Origin: Rhodocista pekingensis
GTDB lineage: Bacteria > Pseudomonadota > Alphaproteobacteria > Azospirillales > Azospirillaceae
Assembly: GCF_042665545.1 (NCBI RefSeq)
Contig: NZ_JBHTCM010000014.1
Location: forward strand, 1-64,000
Length of the DNA stretch: 64,000 bases
Direction of reading: 5' to 3'
Shown here: piece after piece, positions 44,643 to 53,236 of the stretch
How the letters are laid out: each line of letters begins with the position of its first letter
How positions within the stretch are numbered: position 1 is the first letter of the stretch
Made by a program: the position numbers and the translations under genes
The notes under the pieces: model-generated
Seen by the model: the letters and a program-made list of their open reading frames with translations, nothing else
Told to the model about the DNA's origin: nothing
Database searches by the model: none

Positions 44643-45059
44643 TCACATGACGGAGAAGGCGACGATCGCCGTGGCGACCGTCAGGCCGATGGAGCCGCCC
44701 CAGACGAGGTAGCCGCCGCGGTAGACGGGCCCCAGTTCCAGGCCGTAGCCGGCGTCCCAGAGCAGGTGCCGCACGCCGTTCATGGCGTGGTACCAGAACG
44801 CCCAGACCCAGCCGAGCAGGCACAGCAGCCCCAGGGGCGAGCCGACGACAGCCTGCACCGTGGCAAAGGCCTCCGGACCCATGGCGGCGGCGATCAGCCA
44901 CCAGGCCAGCAGCAGCGTGCCGGCGGCCAGCCCCACCCCGGTGACGCGGTGGGTGATGGAGGCGATGGCCGGAAGCGGCAGCCGGTAGACCTGGAGATGG
45001 GGGGACAGCGGCCGGGGGCGCCCCGACGTGGGCGTGGTGGCCGCGGATTGCTCGGTCAT
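44643..45059 (-). CDS. sdhC: Succinate dehydrogenase cytochrome b556 subunit
   Basis: A 138-residue membrane subunit with three helices. RPLSPHLQVYRLPLPAIASITHRVTG is the family signature; HAMNGVRHLLWD supplies the second-helix His for heme b. It is the first gene of the operon, with GAGGATC before the ATG. A promoter candidate lies about 140 bases upstream. Confidence 0.96.
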   Translation of the reverse strand: MTEQSAATTPTSGRPRPLSPHLQVYRLPLPAIASITHRVTGVGLAAGTLLLAWWLIAAAMGPEAFATVQAVVGSPLGLLCLLGWVWAFWYHAMNGVRHLLWDAGYGLELGPVYRGGYLVWGGSIGLTVATAIVAFSVM

Positions 45060-45198
45060 GGGTGGCGATCCTCGGGTTCCGGGTGCGTCCGGCTCTGTCG
45101 GTCCGGATTGGCCGGCCGGATGACCACGGTCCCCAGCGGCCGGACGGCCATGGGAAACGGGCTCCGCCGGCGGTGGGCAGGCAGTGCGAGTGGTTTTG

Positions 45199-45228
45199 TT
45201 GTTACCCGACCGGTCCGAGGTTCGTCAA
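45199..45228 (-). promoter_or_regulatory. Possible promoter of the sdh operon
   Basis: On the minus strand TTGACG (45223-45228) and TAACAA (45199-45204) are 18 bases apart, a good -35 with a fair -10, in the only A+T-rich patch of the sdhC/GNAT divergent spacer (45060-45353). The rest of the spacer shows no other feature. Confidence 0.4.
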
Positions 45229-45353
45229 CGGCGCCGGCGCCACCCCGCAACAGAGTTGCCCGACCAAAGGGTTAGGCTGCATGACCATTGCCCGGGCACC
45301 GCCCCCCGGTTACCCTGGGTGCTTGTCCCTCCCCTCCAGCCCCGGGGACCGCC

Positions 45354-46127
45354 GTGGCCGCCCCTGACCAGACCACGCTGTCGGCCGAAACCGCGCTGCT
45401 GGAAGACCTGAGCCTGACGGCGTGGCCGGCCTTGAAGACGGTCCACCATGACGGCTGGCTGCTGCGCTTCTCCGGCGGGCACACGGGCCGGGCCAATTCG
45501 GTGAACGTTATCGCGCCCGGCGTGCTGCCGGTGGCGGAGAAGATCGCCTTCGCTGCGGCGCAATACCGCGCCCAGGGCCTGACCCCGCTGTTCCGGACGA
45601 CGCCGCTCTGCCCCGACGACCTGGAGGGGGCGCTCACGGCCGCGGGATTCGCCCGACAGGGCGACAACGCCGTGCAGGTGCTGGACGGTCTTGCGGCCGA
45701 TGCGCCCGCCGCGACCGCCGTCGCGCCATTGCTGGAGGAAGGCTGGCTCCGCGCCTGGCTGGCGATGGTGCCGGTGCCGGAAGCGGAACTGCCCTTCCTG
45801 CGCGCCATCCTGGCGGCGATCCCGATGCCCTGCCTCTATGCCACCGCCTGGGACAAGGGGCAGGCGGCCGCGGTCGCCCTGGGCGTGGTGGACCGCGGCC
45901 GGGTCGGGGTGTTCAAGGTGGCGACGCGGCCGGACCTGCGCGGCCGCGGCCATGGCGGCCGCGCGGTGCGGGCCGTGCTTGCCGCCGCCCGCCGGGAGGG
46001 GGCGCGGGGCGCCTACCTCCAGGTCGGGTGCGACAACGCCCCGGCCAACCGCCTGTATGCCCGCCTGGGCTTCCGCGCCGCCTACGGCTACAGCTACTGG
46101 CGGCCGGCCCCTGCCGCCGGGGGCTAG
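45354..46127 (+). CDS. GNAT family N-acetyltransferase
   Basis: A 257-residue two-part acetyltransferase. The C-terminal GNAT domain shows RVGVFKVATRPDLRGRGHGGRAV (acetyl-CoA loop) and YLQVGCDNAPANRLYARLGF. The N-terminal 150 residues are a degenerate GNAT-like half conserved in similar proteins. The start GTG at 45354 follows GGGGA; upstream TTG at 45288 is less likely. Its stop codon and that of the convergent TonB receptor overlap in the tetramer CTAG. Substrate unknown. Confidence 0.84.
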   Translation: MAAPDQTTLSAETALLEDLSLTAWPALKTVHHDGWLLRFSGGHTGRANSVNVIAPGVLPVAEKIAFAAAQYRAQGLTPLFRTTPLCPDDLEGALTAAGFARQGDNAVQVLDGLAADAPAATAVAPLLEEGWLRAWLAMVPVPEAELPFLRAILAAIPMPCLYATAWDKGQAAAVALGVVDRGRVGVFKVATRPDLRGRGHGGRAVRAVLAAARREGARGAYLQVGCDNAPANRLYARLGFRAAYGYSYWRPAPAAGG

Positions 46128-48262
46128 AACGCCCCCCGCAGCAGCACGCGGAAGTCGCGGCCGGGCTGCGGCACGCGGTCCTTCAGGAAGGAGGTGGAGA
46201 GCCGTACCTCCTCGTCGGTGATGTTGCGGGCCTCCAGCAGCAGGCTGATGTCGCGCCCCGCGAAGGGGTGCCAGTCCAGCGACGCGTTCAGGACGGTGTA
46301 GCCGTCCGTCGGCAGCTCGAAGGACGCCGTGCGGTCCTGGTCGTCGGCCCAGACCACCTCCGCCCGGGCGGCGAAGACGGGCGTTTCGTAAGACACGCCG
46401 CCGCGGAGCTGGAGCGGCGGGATGCGCGGCAGGGGCTCGTCCAGATCCTTGTTCCGGGTCCGGACATATTCGGCGGAGGCGTCCAGCAGCACGGCCTGGT
46501 CGCCGCTGCGCCAGACCGCCGCCCCCAGTTCCACCTCGAAGCCCCAGAAGCGGGCGTCGGCGGCGGAATACTGCGCCACCGGCAACCCGTCCTCCTCCGC
46601 CCCGGTGAAGGCCTCGTAGATGAAGCCGTCGAAGTCGGTGCGGTAGATGTTGAGGGCGCCGGTGACGGGACCGCCGGTCTTCTTCAGGGTCGCCTCCACG
46701 CCCACGGCCGTCTCCTCGTCCAGGGTCCGGTCGCCGACCTCGTAGATCCCGGTGGCGAGGTGCGGCCCGTCGGAGAGCAGTTCCTCCGCGTTCGGCGCCC
46801 GCTCGGTGCGGGACAGGCTGGCGCCCAGCAGCCAGCCGTCCGCGAAACGGTAGGCCGCCCCGCCGGAGAGGCTGAGGCCCGTGAAGTCGCGGTCGAAGCG
46901 GATGTCCGACGCCTCGACCGACTGCCGCTCGATGCGCGCACCGGCCTCCAGCGCCCAAGGACCGAGGTCCAGCCGCTGCGCCGTGAACAGGCCGTACTGT
47001 TCGGTCACGCTGGGCGGTACGAAGGCTTCCTCGCCGTCGGCGCGGAAGTCGCGGCGCTGGGCCTGGACACCGGACGCGCCGTCCAGGCTGCCGCCCAGCA
47101 GTCCCTGAACCGGCCGCTGCACCAGTTCCACCCGGCCTTCCCAGCCCTTGTTCTTGAAGACGGTGCCGACCTCGTCGCCCTCCAGTTCGGTGTGCTTGTA
47201 GTCGGCCCAGCCGAACCGCAGGCGGGTGGTATCGAAGACCAGGAAGTCGCGGTCGATCTCCCCGATCACGTCCAGGCGGGTCTGCTCCAGATCGATATGG
47301 ACGTTCTCCTCCTCGCCATGATCGTGGTCATGGTCATGGTCATGACCATGGTCGTGATCGTGGTCTTCCTCCTCGGCGTGCCCGTGGGAATGCCCGCCGG
47401 GGATACCGTACCGGGAGTCCGTGCGGCCGACGCTGGCGCCCAGGAAGCCCCAGTCGCCGACGGCGCTCAGACCCAGGGTGCCGCCCTTCTGCTCCAGGTC
47501 ACTGTTGTCCACGGTCCCGACCGGCCCCTGGTCGATCTCGTGGGCATGGCCGGCATGCTCCGCCGCCTCCTCGGCCCGCCGCGCGGCGGACCAGGCATGA
47601 CCGTCCACCTCGAAGTCGTCGGCCTTGCGGTAGTAGCCGTCGGCATGCAGCACCAGGGTGTCGCCCAGCGCCTGATCCACGCCCGCCGCGGCCAGACGCT
47701 CGTTCGCATTGCTGCCGTAACCCAGCCGGGCCAGGGCCGCCGTGCCGCCCTCGGGCCGCGCCATCGGCACGCGGCCGTCCAGCACGTTGACGACGCCGCC
47801 GATCGCGTTGGAACCGTAGAGCAGCGCCGCCGGCCCGCGCACCACCTCGACCCGCTGCGCCGTGGCGAGATCGACGGCGGGGGCATGGTCCGGGCTGGTG
47901 GTGGAGGCGTCGATGGTGCCGATACCGCCGACCAGCACGCGCACCCGGTCGCCGCCCAGACCGCGGATCACGGGCCGGGACGCGCCCTGGCCGAAGGCGG
48001 TCTGGCTGACACCCGGCAGCCGGTCCAGCGTCTCACCGATCGAGGCCGACAGCGCCCGCTCCAACGCCTCCCCGGCCAGGACGGACGTGCCTTGCAGCAC
48101 GTCGAAACGCCGCTGGCCGAAGGGCGAGGCGGTGATGACGATCTCCTCGATCCCCGTCCGCCCGTGCGGATCGGCCTCGGGGGTCTGCGCCTGCGCGACA
48201 CCCGGCGCCAGCACGCCACCGCCCAGCGCCGCGACCGTCGCGGCTGCCCATGCGACCTTCAT
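46124..48262 (-). CDS. znuD: TonB-dependent receptor, ZnuD-like zinc receptor
   Basis: A 712-residue outer-membrane receptor with a signal peptide (ending AQAQ, about 26), plug domain (about 36-160, with RPVIRGLGGDRVRVL and VEVVRGPAALLYGSNAIGG) and a 22-strand barrel ending RVLLRGAF. Between strands lies a His/Asp-rich surface loop at 291-317 (HSHGHAEEEDHDHDHGHDHD...), the mark of zinc receptors like ZnuD. The upstream region has a Zur box, so it should be made under zinc starvation. It imports zinc (or a zinc complex) through TonB. No znuABC or zur gene is in the window. Confidence 0.92.
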   Translation of the reverse strand: MKVAWAAATVAALGGGVLAPGVAQAQTPEADPHGRTGIEEIVITASPFGQRRFDVLQGTSVLAGEALERALSASIGETLDRLPGVSQTAFGQGASRPVIRGLGGDRVRVLVGGIGTIDASTTSPDHAPAVDLATAQRVEVVRGPAALLYGSNAIGGVVNVLDGRVPMARPEGGTAALARLGYGSNANERLAAAGVDQALGDTLVLHADGYYRKADDFEVDGHAWSAARRAEEAAEHAGHAHEIDQGPVGTVDNSDLEQKGGTLGLSAVGDWGFLGASVGRTDSRYGIPGGHSHGHAEEEDHDHDHGHDHDHDHDHGEEENVHIDLEQTRLDVIGEIDRDFLVFDTTRLRFGWADYKHTELEGDEVGTVFKNKGWEGRVELVQRPVQGLLGGSLDGASGVQAQRRDFRADGEEAFVPPSVTEQYGLFTAQRLDLGPWALEAGARIERQSVEASDIRFDRDFTGLSLSGGAAYRFADGWLLGASLSRTERAPNAEELLSDGPHLATGIYEVGDRTLDEETAVGVEATLKKTGGPVTGALNIYRTDFDGFIYEAFTGAEEDGLPVAQYSAADARFWGFEVELGAAVWRSGDQAVLLDASAEYVRTRNKDLDEPLPRIPPLQLRGGVSYETPVFAARAEVVWADDQDRTASFELPTDGYTVLNASLDWHPFAGRDISLLLEARNITDEEVRLSTSFLKDRVPQPGRDFRVLLRGAF

Positions 48263-48304
48263 CGGGAACTCCCCTCGCAGAACGGGTCCGCCACCCGGCG
48301 GCCC

Positions 48305-48327
48305 GAAATGTGATGTTATAACGTATC
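48305..48327 (-). promoter_or_regulatory. Zur box upstream of znuD
   Basis: The 23-base site begins GAAATGTGATG at 48305, has the central palindrome GTTATAAC at 48315-48322 and ends GTATC at 48327. It matches the Zur consensus (GAAATGTTATA-N-TATAACATTTC) at 18 of 23 positions and lies 43 bases before the znuD start, inside the most A+T-rich part of the area. Zn-bound Zur would repress here. Confidence 0.85.
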
Positions 48328-48422
48328 GCTTCTTGGCAGGAAGACGGGCGCGCGTCAACGCCCAGCGAAGGCCGGCCGATGGCGGCGGAGACAGCGGGAG
48401 CGGGTGAAGGTGGCGGGGCCGG

Positions 48423-49715
48423 TCAGTCCTGGCGGACGCCCTGGAGGCTGGCCCCGTCGAGGACCGCGCCGTCCAGCCGGGCGCCGCGCAGGTCAGCCTG
48501 ACGCAGGTCGGCGTCGGCCAGCAGGGCGCCGCGCAGGTCGGCGTTGCGCAGATTGGCCCCGGCCAGCCGGGCGCGGTTGAGACGGGTCGGCCAGCGCCGG
48601 TCGGGGGCGCCCAGCCCGACGAGGATACCCAGGTTGGCCCCCTGGAGGTCGGCCCCGGCCAGATGCGCCCGCTCCAGATTGGCGCCGCGCAGGTCGGCAC
48701 CGACAAGTGCTGCGGAGTGCAGGTCGGCGCAGGACAGGTCCGCCATCACGAGATTGACCCCGGTCAGCAGGATGCGCCGGGCCAGCACGCAGGAGAGATT
48801 CGCCGCGGTGAGGGTGACGTGGCGCAGATCCTTGGCGGAGATGTCCCAGCCGGTCAGGTCGGCCCGCCGTCCCTCCCGCCCGGCGGTGTGGACCCAGGCG
48901 GCATGCTGATCCAGAACGTCGAACAGCGCCTCCGCCACCTCCGCCCCGCCGGGCAGCAGCGCGCCGCGGACCCGCAGGTCGGCGGTCCCGCGCGGATCGA
49001 GGATGGCACCGCGGAAGTTGGCCCCCGCCGCCTGCACGTCGCGCAACTGCGCATCGGTCAGCACGGCGCCGGCGAAGTCCGCCTCCTGGACCTGGGCGCC
49101 CTGGAGGTTGGCCCCCTCCAGATTGGCGCCCCGGAAATTGGCGCCGCGCAGGTCGGCGTCGCGCAGATCGACCCGCGCGAGGTTGGCGTCGGTGAAGTCC
49201 GCCCGCATGACGACGGCGCCGTTCATGCGGACCTCACTGAAGTCCGCCTTGGCGGCGATCAGGCCGGTGAGGTTCGGGATACGCCCGTCGAAGGTCTGCG
49301 GCAGCGGCCGGCCGCCGCGATAGACGGCCAGCACCGCCTCCCGCACGTCCGCCTCGCGCAGGCGGGCACCGGACAGGTCGGCCCCGCGCAGGATGATGCC
49401 GCGCATGTCGGCGCGGCTGAGATCGGCCTGTTGCAGGTTCGTCAGCCGCAGATCCGCGGCGAACAGGTTCGCGCCCTTGAGCCGGGTCCGGGCCAGCAGC
49501 GCCCGGTCGAAGCGGGAGCCGGTAAGGTCCGCGTCGGAGAGATTGACACCGGAGAGCGGCATCTCCGACAGGTCGCACAGGACGAAGATCGCGCGCTGGC
49601 CGCCGGGCCGGCCCTCCAGCAGCTTCTGGTGCCGTGCGACGGCCTGAAGCACCTCCGGCAGGGAGGGCCGCCGCCAGATCGGGGACTCGTCACCACCCTC
49701 GACACAGACATGCAT
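48423..49715 (-). CDS. Pentapeptide repeat protein
   Basis: A 430-residue protein built mostly of A(D/N)LXX repeats in two blocks: about residues 52-240 and 290-425, which fold as right-handed quadrilateral beta-helices. Between them is a region with LPGGAEVAEALFDVLDQHAAWVHTAGREG. The first 50 residues hold a helical segment that reads like a PilZ-less cap (PEVLQAVARHQKLLEGRPGG). Pentapeptide proteins include gyrase-protecting DNA mimics, but most have no known role. The codon pattern GCN-GAY/AAY-CTG explains the repetitive DNA on both strands. Confidence 0.9.
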   Translation of the reverse strand: MHVCVEGGDESPIWRRPSLPEVLQAVARHQKLLEGRPGGQRAIFVLCDLSEMPLSGVNLSDADLTGSRFDRALLARTRLKGANLFAADLRLTNLQQADLSRADMRGIILRGADLSGARLREADVREAVLAVYRGGRPLPQTFDGRIPNLTGLIAAKADFSEVRMNGAVVMRADFTDANLARVDLRDADLRGANFRGANLEGANLQGAQVQEADFAGAVLTDAQLRDVQAAGANFRGAILDPRGTADLRVRGALLPGGAEVAEALFDVLDQHAAWVHTAGREGRRADLTGWDISAKDLRHVTLTAANLSCVLARRILLTGVNLVMADLSCADLHSAALVGADLRGANLERAHLAGADLQGANLGILVGLGAPDRRWPTRLNRARLAGANLRNADLRGALLADADLRQADLRGARLDGAVLDGASLQGVRQD

Positions 49716-49825
49716 GGACGGAACCGGCCTTCACGGACGCAAGGTGCGCCCGGAGAGGACATTAGACCGGCACGGCCACGCCGTTGGGAAGCGGGAAGTT
49801 TAGCAAAATGCGATCCGTCCGCCCG

Positions 49826-49909
49826 GCGGCGTCAGCCGGTGACCCTGCGGCGTCAGCCGGTGACCCTGCGGCGCAAGCCGGTGACCCTGCGGCGTCAGCC
49901 GGTGAACCT
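49826..49909. repeat. Four tandem 21-bp repeats at the end of the 86-residue gene
   Basis: Units starting GCGGCGTCAGCCGGTGACCC begin at 49826, 49847, 49868 and 49889; the third has CGCAAG for CGTCAG and the fourth AACCT for ACCCT. On the minus strand the unit is seven codons long and equals the last residues plus stop of the neighbouring gene (CRRFTG-stop), copied downstream. Confidence 0.88.
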
Positions 49910-50155
49910 GCGGCAGTTCGACACCATGGTGGTGTAGAGCGTGCGGATCAGGTCGGACGGGCGCAGCCGACCGAAGGGGATGTTCTCGACCGCGTATTCC
50001 ACCAGCGTCTCGGGCGGGCGCAGCGGCACCACCTCGTAGCCCGCCCGGCGCAGCCCCTCGACGACCGCCTCGGCCTGCTTGACGTAGTTCTCGTTGAACA
50101 GGGTGCGGTCCGCCCGCTTGATGGACTGGGCGATGGTCTCAACGATCGACGGCAC
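49895..50155 (-). CDS. Conserved hypothetical protein, 86 residues
   Basis: A small protein, mixed alpha/beta in appearance, without signal peptide or membrane helix. IKRADRTLFNENYVKQAEAVVEGLRRAGYEVVPLRPPETLVEYA is the main part, ending in ENIPFGRLRPSDLIRTLYTTMVSN. I do not recognise a family. It follows the DUF962 gene by 21 bases on the same strand, which supports it being real. Its last codons lie inside a 21-bp repeat array that copies its stop. Confidence 0.7.
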   Translation of the reverse strand: MPSIVETIAQSIKRADRTLFNENYVKQAEAVVEGLRRAGYEVVPLRPPETLVEYAVENIPFGRLRPSDLIRTLYTTMVSNCRRFTG

Positions 50156-50176
50156 CGGACCGCATCCCCTTTCAGA

Positions 50177-50518
50177 TCAAGCCTCGGCCGAAACCCCGGC
50201 CCGCCGCAGTTCCCCGTCCAGGCGGCCGGCCAGGAACAGGAAGAACATGCGGAAGTCGCTGACCAGCGACCACAGCGGATAGGTGAAGGTCGCCGGACGG
50301 TTCCGCTCCACCGTGGCATGGGACAGCCAGGCGAAGAAGTAACCGCACAGGGGCAGGCCGAGCAACCAGAGCGGCCGCCCGGCCACCAGCGCGTAGATGA
50401 CACAGGCCAGCCCCAGGGCCGTGCCCGCATAATGGAAGGCACGGGTCGCTGGCCGGCTGTGTTCGCGCAGGTAGAAGGGCCAGAAATCGGTGTAGGTCGT
50501 GTAGAGGCGTTCAGCCAT
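50177..50518 (-). CDS. DUF962 / Mpo1-like membrane protein
   Basis: A 113-residue protein with two or three hydrophobic segments. FWPFYLREHSRPATRAFHYAGTALG and FFAWLSHATVERNRPATFTYPLWSL are the DUF962 signatures with the conserved histidines; the yeast relative Mpo1 is an iron-dependent dioxygenase of fatty-acid alpha-oxidation, so a similar lipid reaction is possible. The ATG at 50518 with GGGAGGAA upstream is preferred. It heads a small operon with the 86-residue gene. Confidence 0.88.
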   Translation of the reverse strand: MAERLYTTYTDFWPFYLREHSRPATRAFHYAGTALGLACVIYALVAGRPLWLLGLPLCGYFFAWLSHATVERNRPATFTYPLWSLVSDFRMFFLFLAGRLDGELRRAGVSAEA

Positions 50519-50656
50519 GGACGCATTCCTCCCGCCGCCTGAGCGCGGACGTCGGATTCTTGTCAAGACGACGCCCGATGGATAAGTCAGGATGCAACCC
50601 GCGGCTTGTCAAGCCACGGACTGTTTCGGTCGAAACCGTCAACAGGGAACGGGAAG

Positions 50657-51673
50657 ATGGGCTACAAGGTCGCCGTCGTGGGCGCCACCGGCAATGTCGG
50701 GCGCGAAATGCTCCAGATCCTGGCGGAGCGCAGCTTCCCCGCCGACGAGGTGGTGGCGCTGGCGTCCGAGCGCTCCGTCGGCCAGGTCGTCTCCTTCGGC
50801 GAGGACGACGAGCTGCGGGTCCAGGACCTGTCGAGGTTCGATTTCAAGGGCATCGACATCGTTCTGTCCTCGCCGGGGGCCAAGGTGTCGGCCGCCTTCG
50901 CGCCGCGCGCCGCCGAGGCGGGCGCCGTGGTGATCGACAACACCAGCCAGTTCCGCATGGACCCCGACGTGCCCCTGGTCGTGCCGGAAGTGAACCCCGG
51001 CGCCATCGCCGGCTGGTGCAAGAAGGGCATCATCGCCAACCCGAACTGCTCCACCATCCAGATGGTGGTGGCGCTGAAGCCGCTGCACGATCTGGCGACG
51101 ATCCGGCGCGTCGTGGTGGCGACCTACCAGTCCGTCTCCGGCGCCGGCAAGGACGCCATGGACGAGCTGTTCACCCAGACCCGCGCCATCTACGTCAACG
51201 ATCCGGTGGAGCGGAAGAAGTTCACCAAGCAGATCGCCTTCAACGTCATCCCGCACATCGACTCCTTCATGGACGACGGCGCCACCAAGGAAGAGTGGAA
51301 GATGGTGGTGGAGACGAAGAAGATCCTGGACCCGAAGATCAAGGTCGCCGCCACCTGCGTGCGCGTGCCCGTCTTCATCGGCCATTCCGAGGTGGTGAAC
51401 GTCGAGTTCGAGCGCCCGATCACGGCAGACGAGGCCCGCCGCGCCCTGCGCGCCGCCCCCGGCGTCTCCGTCATCGACCACCGCGTGGATGAGGGCTATG
51501 TCACCCCGGTCGAGGTGGCGGGGGAGGACAATGTCTTCGTCAGCCGCCTGCGCGAGGACATCACCGTGGAGAACGGCCTCTCCATGTGGATCGTCGGCGA
51601 CAATCTGCGCAAGGGCGCTGCGCTGAACGCCGTGCAGATCGCCGAGACGATGATCCGCGACGGTCATCTCTGA
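50657..51673 (+). CDS. asd: Aspartate-semialdehyde dehydrogenase
   Basis: A 338-residue NADPH enzyme reducing aspartyl phosphate to the semialdehyde, the branch point to lysine/diaminopimelate, threonine and methionine. The NADP motif VVGATGNVGREML is at 8-20 and the catalytic Cys131 in NPNCSTIQM. The substrate arginine and the His near RVPVFIGHSEVVNVEF are in place. The ATG at 50657 follows AGGGAACGGGAAG. It is monocistronic with a hairpin after it. Confidence 0.98.
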   Translation: MGYKVAVVGATGNVGREMLQILAERSFPADEVVALASERSVGQVVSFGEDDELRVQDLSRFDFKGIDIVLSSPGAKVSAAFAPRAAEAGAVVIDNTSQFRMDPDVPLVVPEVNPGAIAGWCKKGIIANPNCSTIQMVVALKPLHDLATIRRVVVATYQSVSGAGKDAMDELFTQTRAIYVNDPVERKKFTKQIAFNVIPHIDSFMDDGATKEEWKMVVETKKILDPKIKVAATCVRVPVFIGHSEVVNVEFERPITADEARRALRAAPGVSVIDHRVDEGYVTPVEVAGEDNVFVSRLREDITVENGLSMWIVGDNLRKGAALNAVQIAETMIRDGHL

Positions 51674-51702
51674 CCGCCGCCCGGACGGCATCCGGAAGCG
51701 AC

Positions 51703-51726
51703 AACGGCGGCCCGAGGGCCGCCGTT
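51703..51726. terminator. Hairpin between asd and the convergent secreted-protein gene
   Basis: AACGGCGGCCC and GGGCCGCCGTT form an 11-bp stem with minimal loop, just after the asd stop, followed by CGCGTTTC. It can end both convergent transcripts. Confidence 0.6.
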
Positions 51727-51766
51727 CGCGTTTCTGCGGAACCTCCGCCGGGGCGGGGGCCGCGGA

Positions 51767-52186
51767 TCAGCCGCGCAGTTCCACCAGCAGGTCGCAGGTC
51801 GGCGTGCCGAGCCCGCGGTTGAAGAAGCGCACGATCATGCCGGTGGCGTCCTTGACCGGCAGGGTGGTCGACTGGCCCGGCGCCATCTCCAGCCGGCGGC
51901 CGGTGGTGGCGAGGGCGGATTCGGTCAGGCTGTATTCCAGCACGCAGCGCCGGTTGCCCTCATTGTGGAAGACCGCTTCGCCGGGACCGGCGATGCGGAA
52001 CTCGTAAGAGCGGCCGCGCTCGAAATCGACCCGGCCGCGGCAGGGATTCTCCCGCCCGACCTCGCAGCCGAACTCCCCCGTCGGCCCCGCGGGTGCGTCT
52101 CCGACCTGGGCTCCCCCCTGGGCCGCGGCCGGCAGGGCTGGCAGCGCAAGGAGCAGGACGAGCGGCAGGAAGGCGGTACGGACCAT
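51767..52186 (-). CDS. Secreted protein of unknown function
   Basis: A 139-residue protein with a strong signal peptide (AFLPLVLLLALPALPAAAQ, cleavage near 22). The mature part has four cysteines (FGCEVGRENPC, RRCVLEY, TPTCDLL), enough for two disulfides, and a beta-rich pattern (YEFRIAGPGEAVFHNE). I do not recognise a domain. It is periplasmic or secreted. Its neighbour upstream on the same strand is pdxY, 109 bases away, with no evident relation. Confidence 0.72.
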   Translation of the reverse strand: MVRTAFLPLVLLLALPALPAAAQGGAQVGDAPAGPTGEFGCEVGRENPCRGRVDFERGRSYEFRIAGPGEAVFHNEGNRRCVLEYSLTESALATTGRRLEMAPGQSTTLPVKDATGMIVRFFNRGLGTPTCDLLVELRG

Positions 52187-52295
52187 GGTGCGACTCCGGA
52201 AACCGTGCTGCCGATGGGGGTAGCGCGGGCACAGGGGTGGTGACAAGCGAAAGCGACCGCGGCGGTCCCGCGCAGGGAAGACGGGTCCGGCGACG

Positions 52296-53156
52296 TCAGC
52301 GCACCTTCTCGGGCACGAACAGGCGGCGCGGACGCACCAGCTCCTCCTGCGCGGCGATGAGCTGCAACTCCCGCCGGCCGGCCGCCGCCGTGGCGGTGAA
52401 GACGGCATAGATGGCGGAAGCGGCATGGCCCAGCGCCTCGGCAGGGGAGCCCGTCTCCAGCAGCTTCGCCAGGAACAGCGCCGCGGTGGCATCGCCCGCC
52501 CCGTTCGCCGGCGGGGTGAGGTCGAGCCGCGGCGTGGCGACGATCCAGGCGCCGTCCGGCGTGTCGAGCAGCATCTCGATCCGGTCGGCCGGCGCATCCC
52601 GCCGGGCGAGGCTGGTGACCAGCGCCAGCCGCGGTCCCAGGGCGCGCACGGCCGCCGTCGCCTCCAGTGCCCCGGCGAGGTCCTCCACGACACGGCCGGA
52701 GAGGTATTCCAGCTCGAACTGGTTGGGCGTGATGATGTCCGCCAGCGGCACCGCCCGGTCCCGGAAGAACTCCGGAATGCCCGGACGGACGAAGAAGCCG
52801 CGGCCGACATCGCCCATCACCGGATCGCAGCACCAGACGGCCCTGGGGTTCAGCCCCTTGACCCGCACCACCGCGTCCAGCACGACCGCCCCCAGGGCGG
52901 CATCGCCCATGTAGCCGGTCAGCACCGCATCGCAGCCGGCGAGCCCGCCGCGCGCCGCCACCCCCGCCAGGATCTCCGCCACATGGTCGGGCGGGAAGAC
53001 GGTGCCCGTCCAGGCGCCGTAGCCGGTGTGGTTGGAGAACTGCACCGTGTTCACGGCGATGGTCTCGCAGCCCAGCCGTTCCAGGGGGAAGACGGCGGCG
53101 CGGTTGCCCACATGGCCGAAGGCGACGTGGGACTGGATGGTCAGGATGGTCGTCAT
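52296..53156 (-). CDS. pdxY: Pyridoxal kinase PdxY
   Basis: A 286-residue ribokinase-fold kinase that phosphorylates pyridoxal to PLP in vitamin B6 salvage. SHVAFGHVGNRAAVFPLERLG is the N-terminal signature, VNTVQFSNHTGYG the substrate loop, VWCCDPVMGDVGRGFFV the ATP-site block, and LTPPANGAGDATAALFLA the GAGD motif with the catalytic Asp. The start is ATG at 53156, with an adjacent upstream GTG also possible. Confidence 0.94.
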   Translation of the reverse strand: MTTILTIQSHVAFGHVGNRAAVFPLERLGCETIAVNTVQFSNHTGYGAWTGTVFPPDHVAEILAGVAARGGLAGCDAVLTGYMGDAALGAVVLDAVVRVKGLNPRAVWCCDPVMGDVGRGFFVRPGIPEFFRDRAVPLADIITPNQFELEYLSGRVVEDLAGALEATAAVRALGPRLALVTSLARRDAPADRIEMLLDTPDGAWIVATPRLDLTPPANGAGDATAALFLAKLLETGSPAEALGHAASAIYAVFTATAAAGRRELQLIAAQEELVRPRRLFVPEKVR

Positions 53157-53236
53157 CACGGTCCGGGTCAGGCTTTCCTGATCCGACCCTACCGCCTAGG
53201 ATGCCCGCCGAGAACCCTGGACCCGGGAGATCCGCC

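Noticed and set aside
49826..49909. CRISPR-like reading of the tandem arrays here and at 19443 and 28354
   Set aside because: Units are 14-21 bp and directly adjacent without spacers, with no cas genes.
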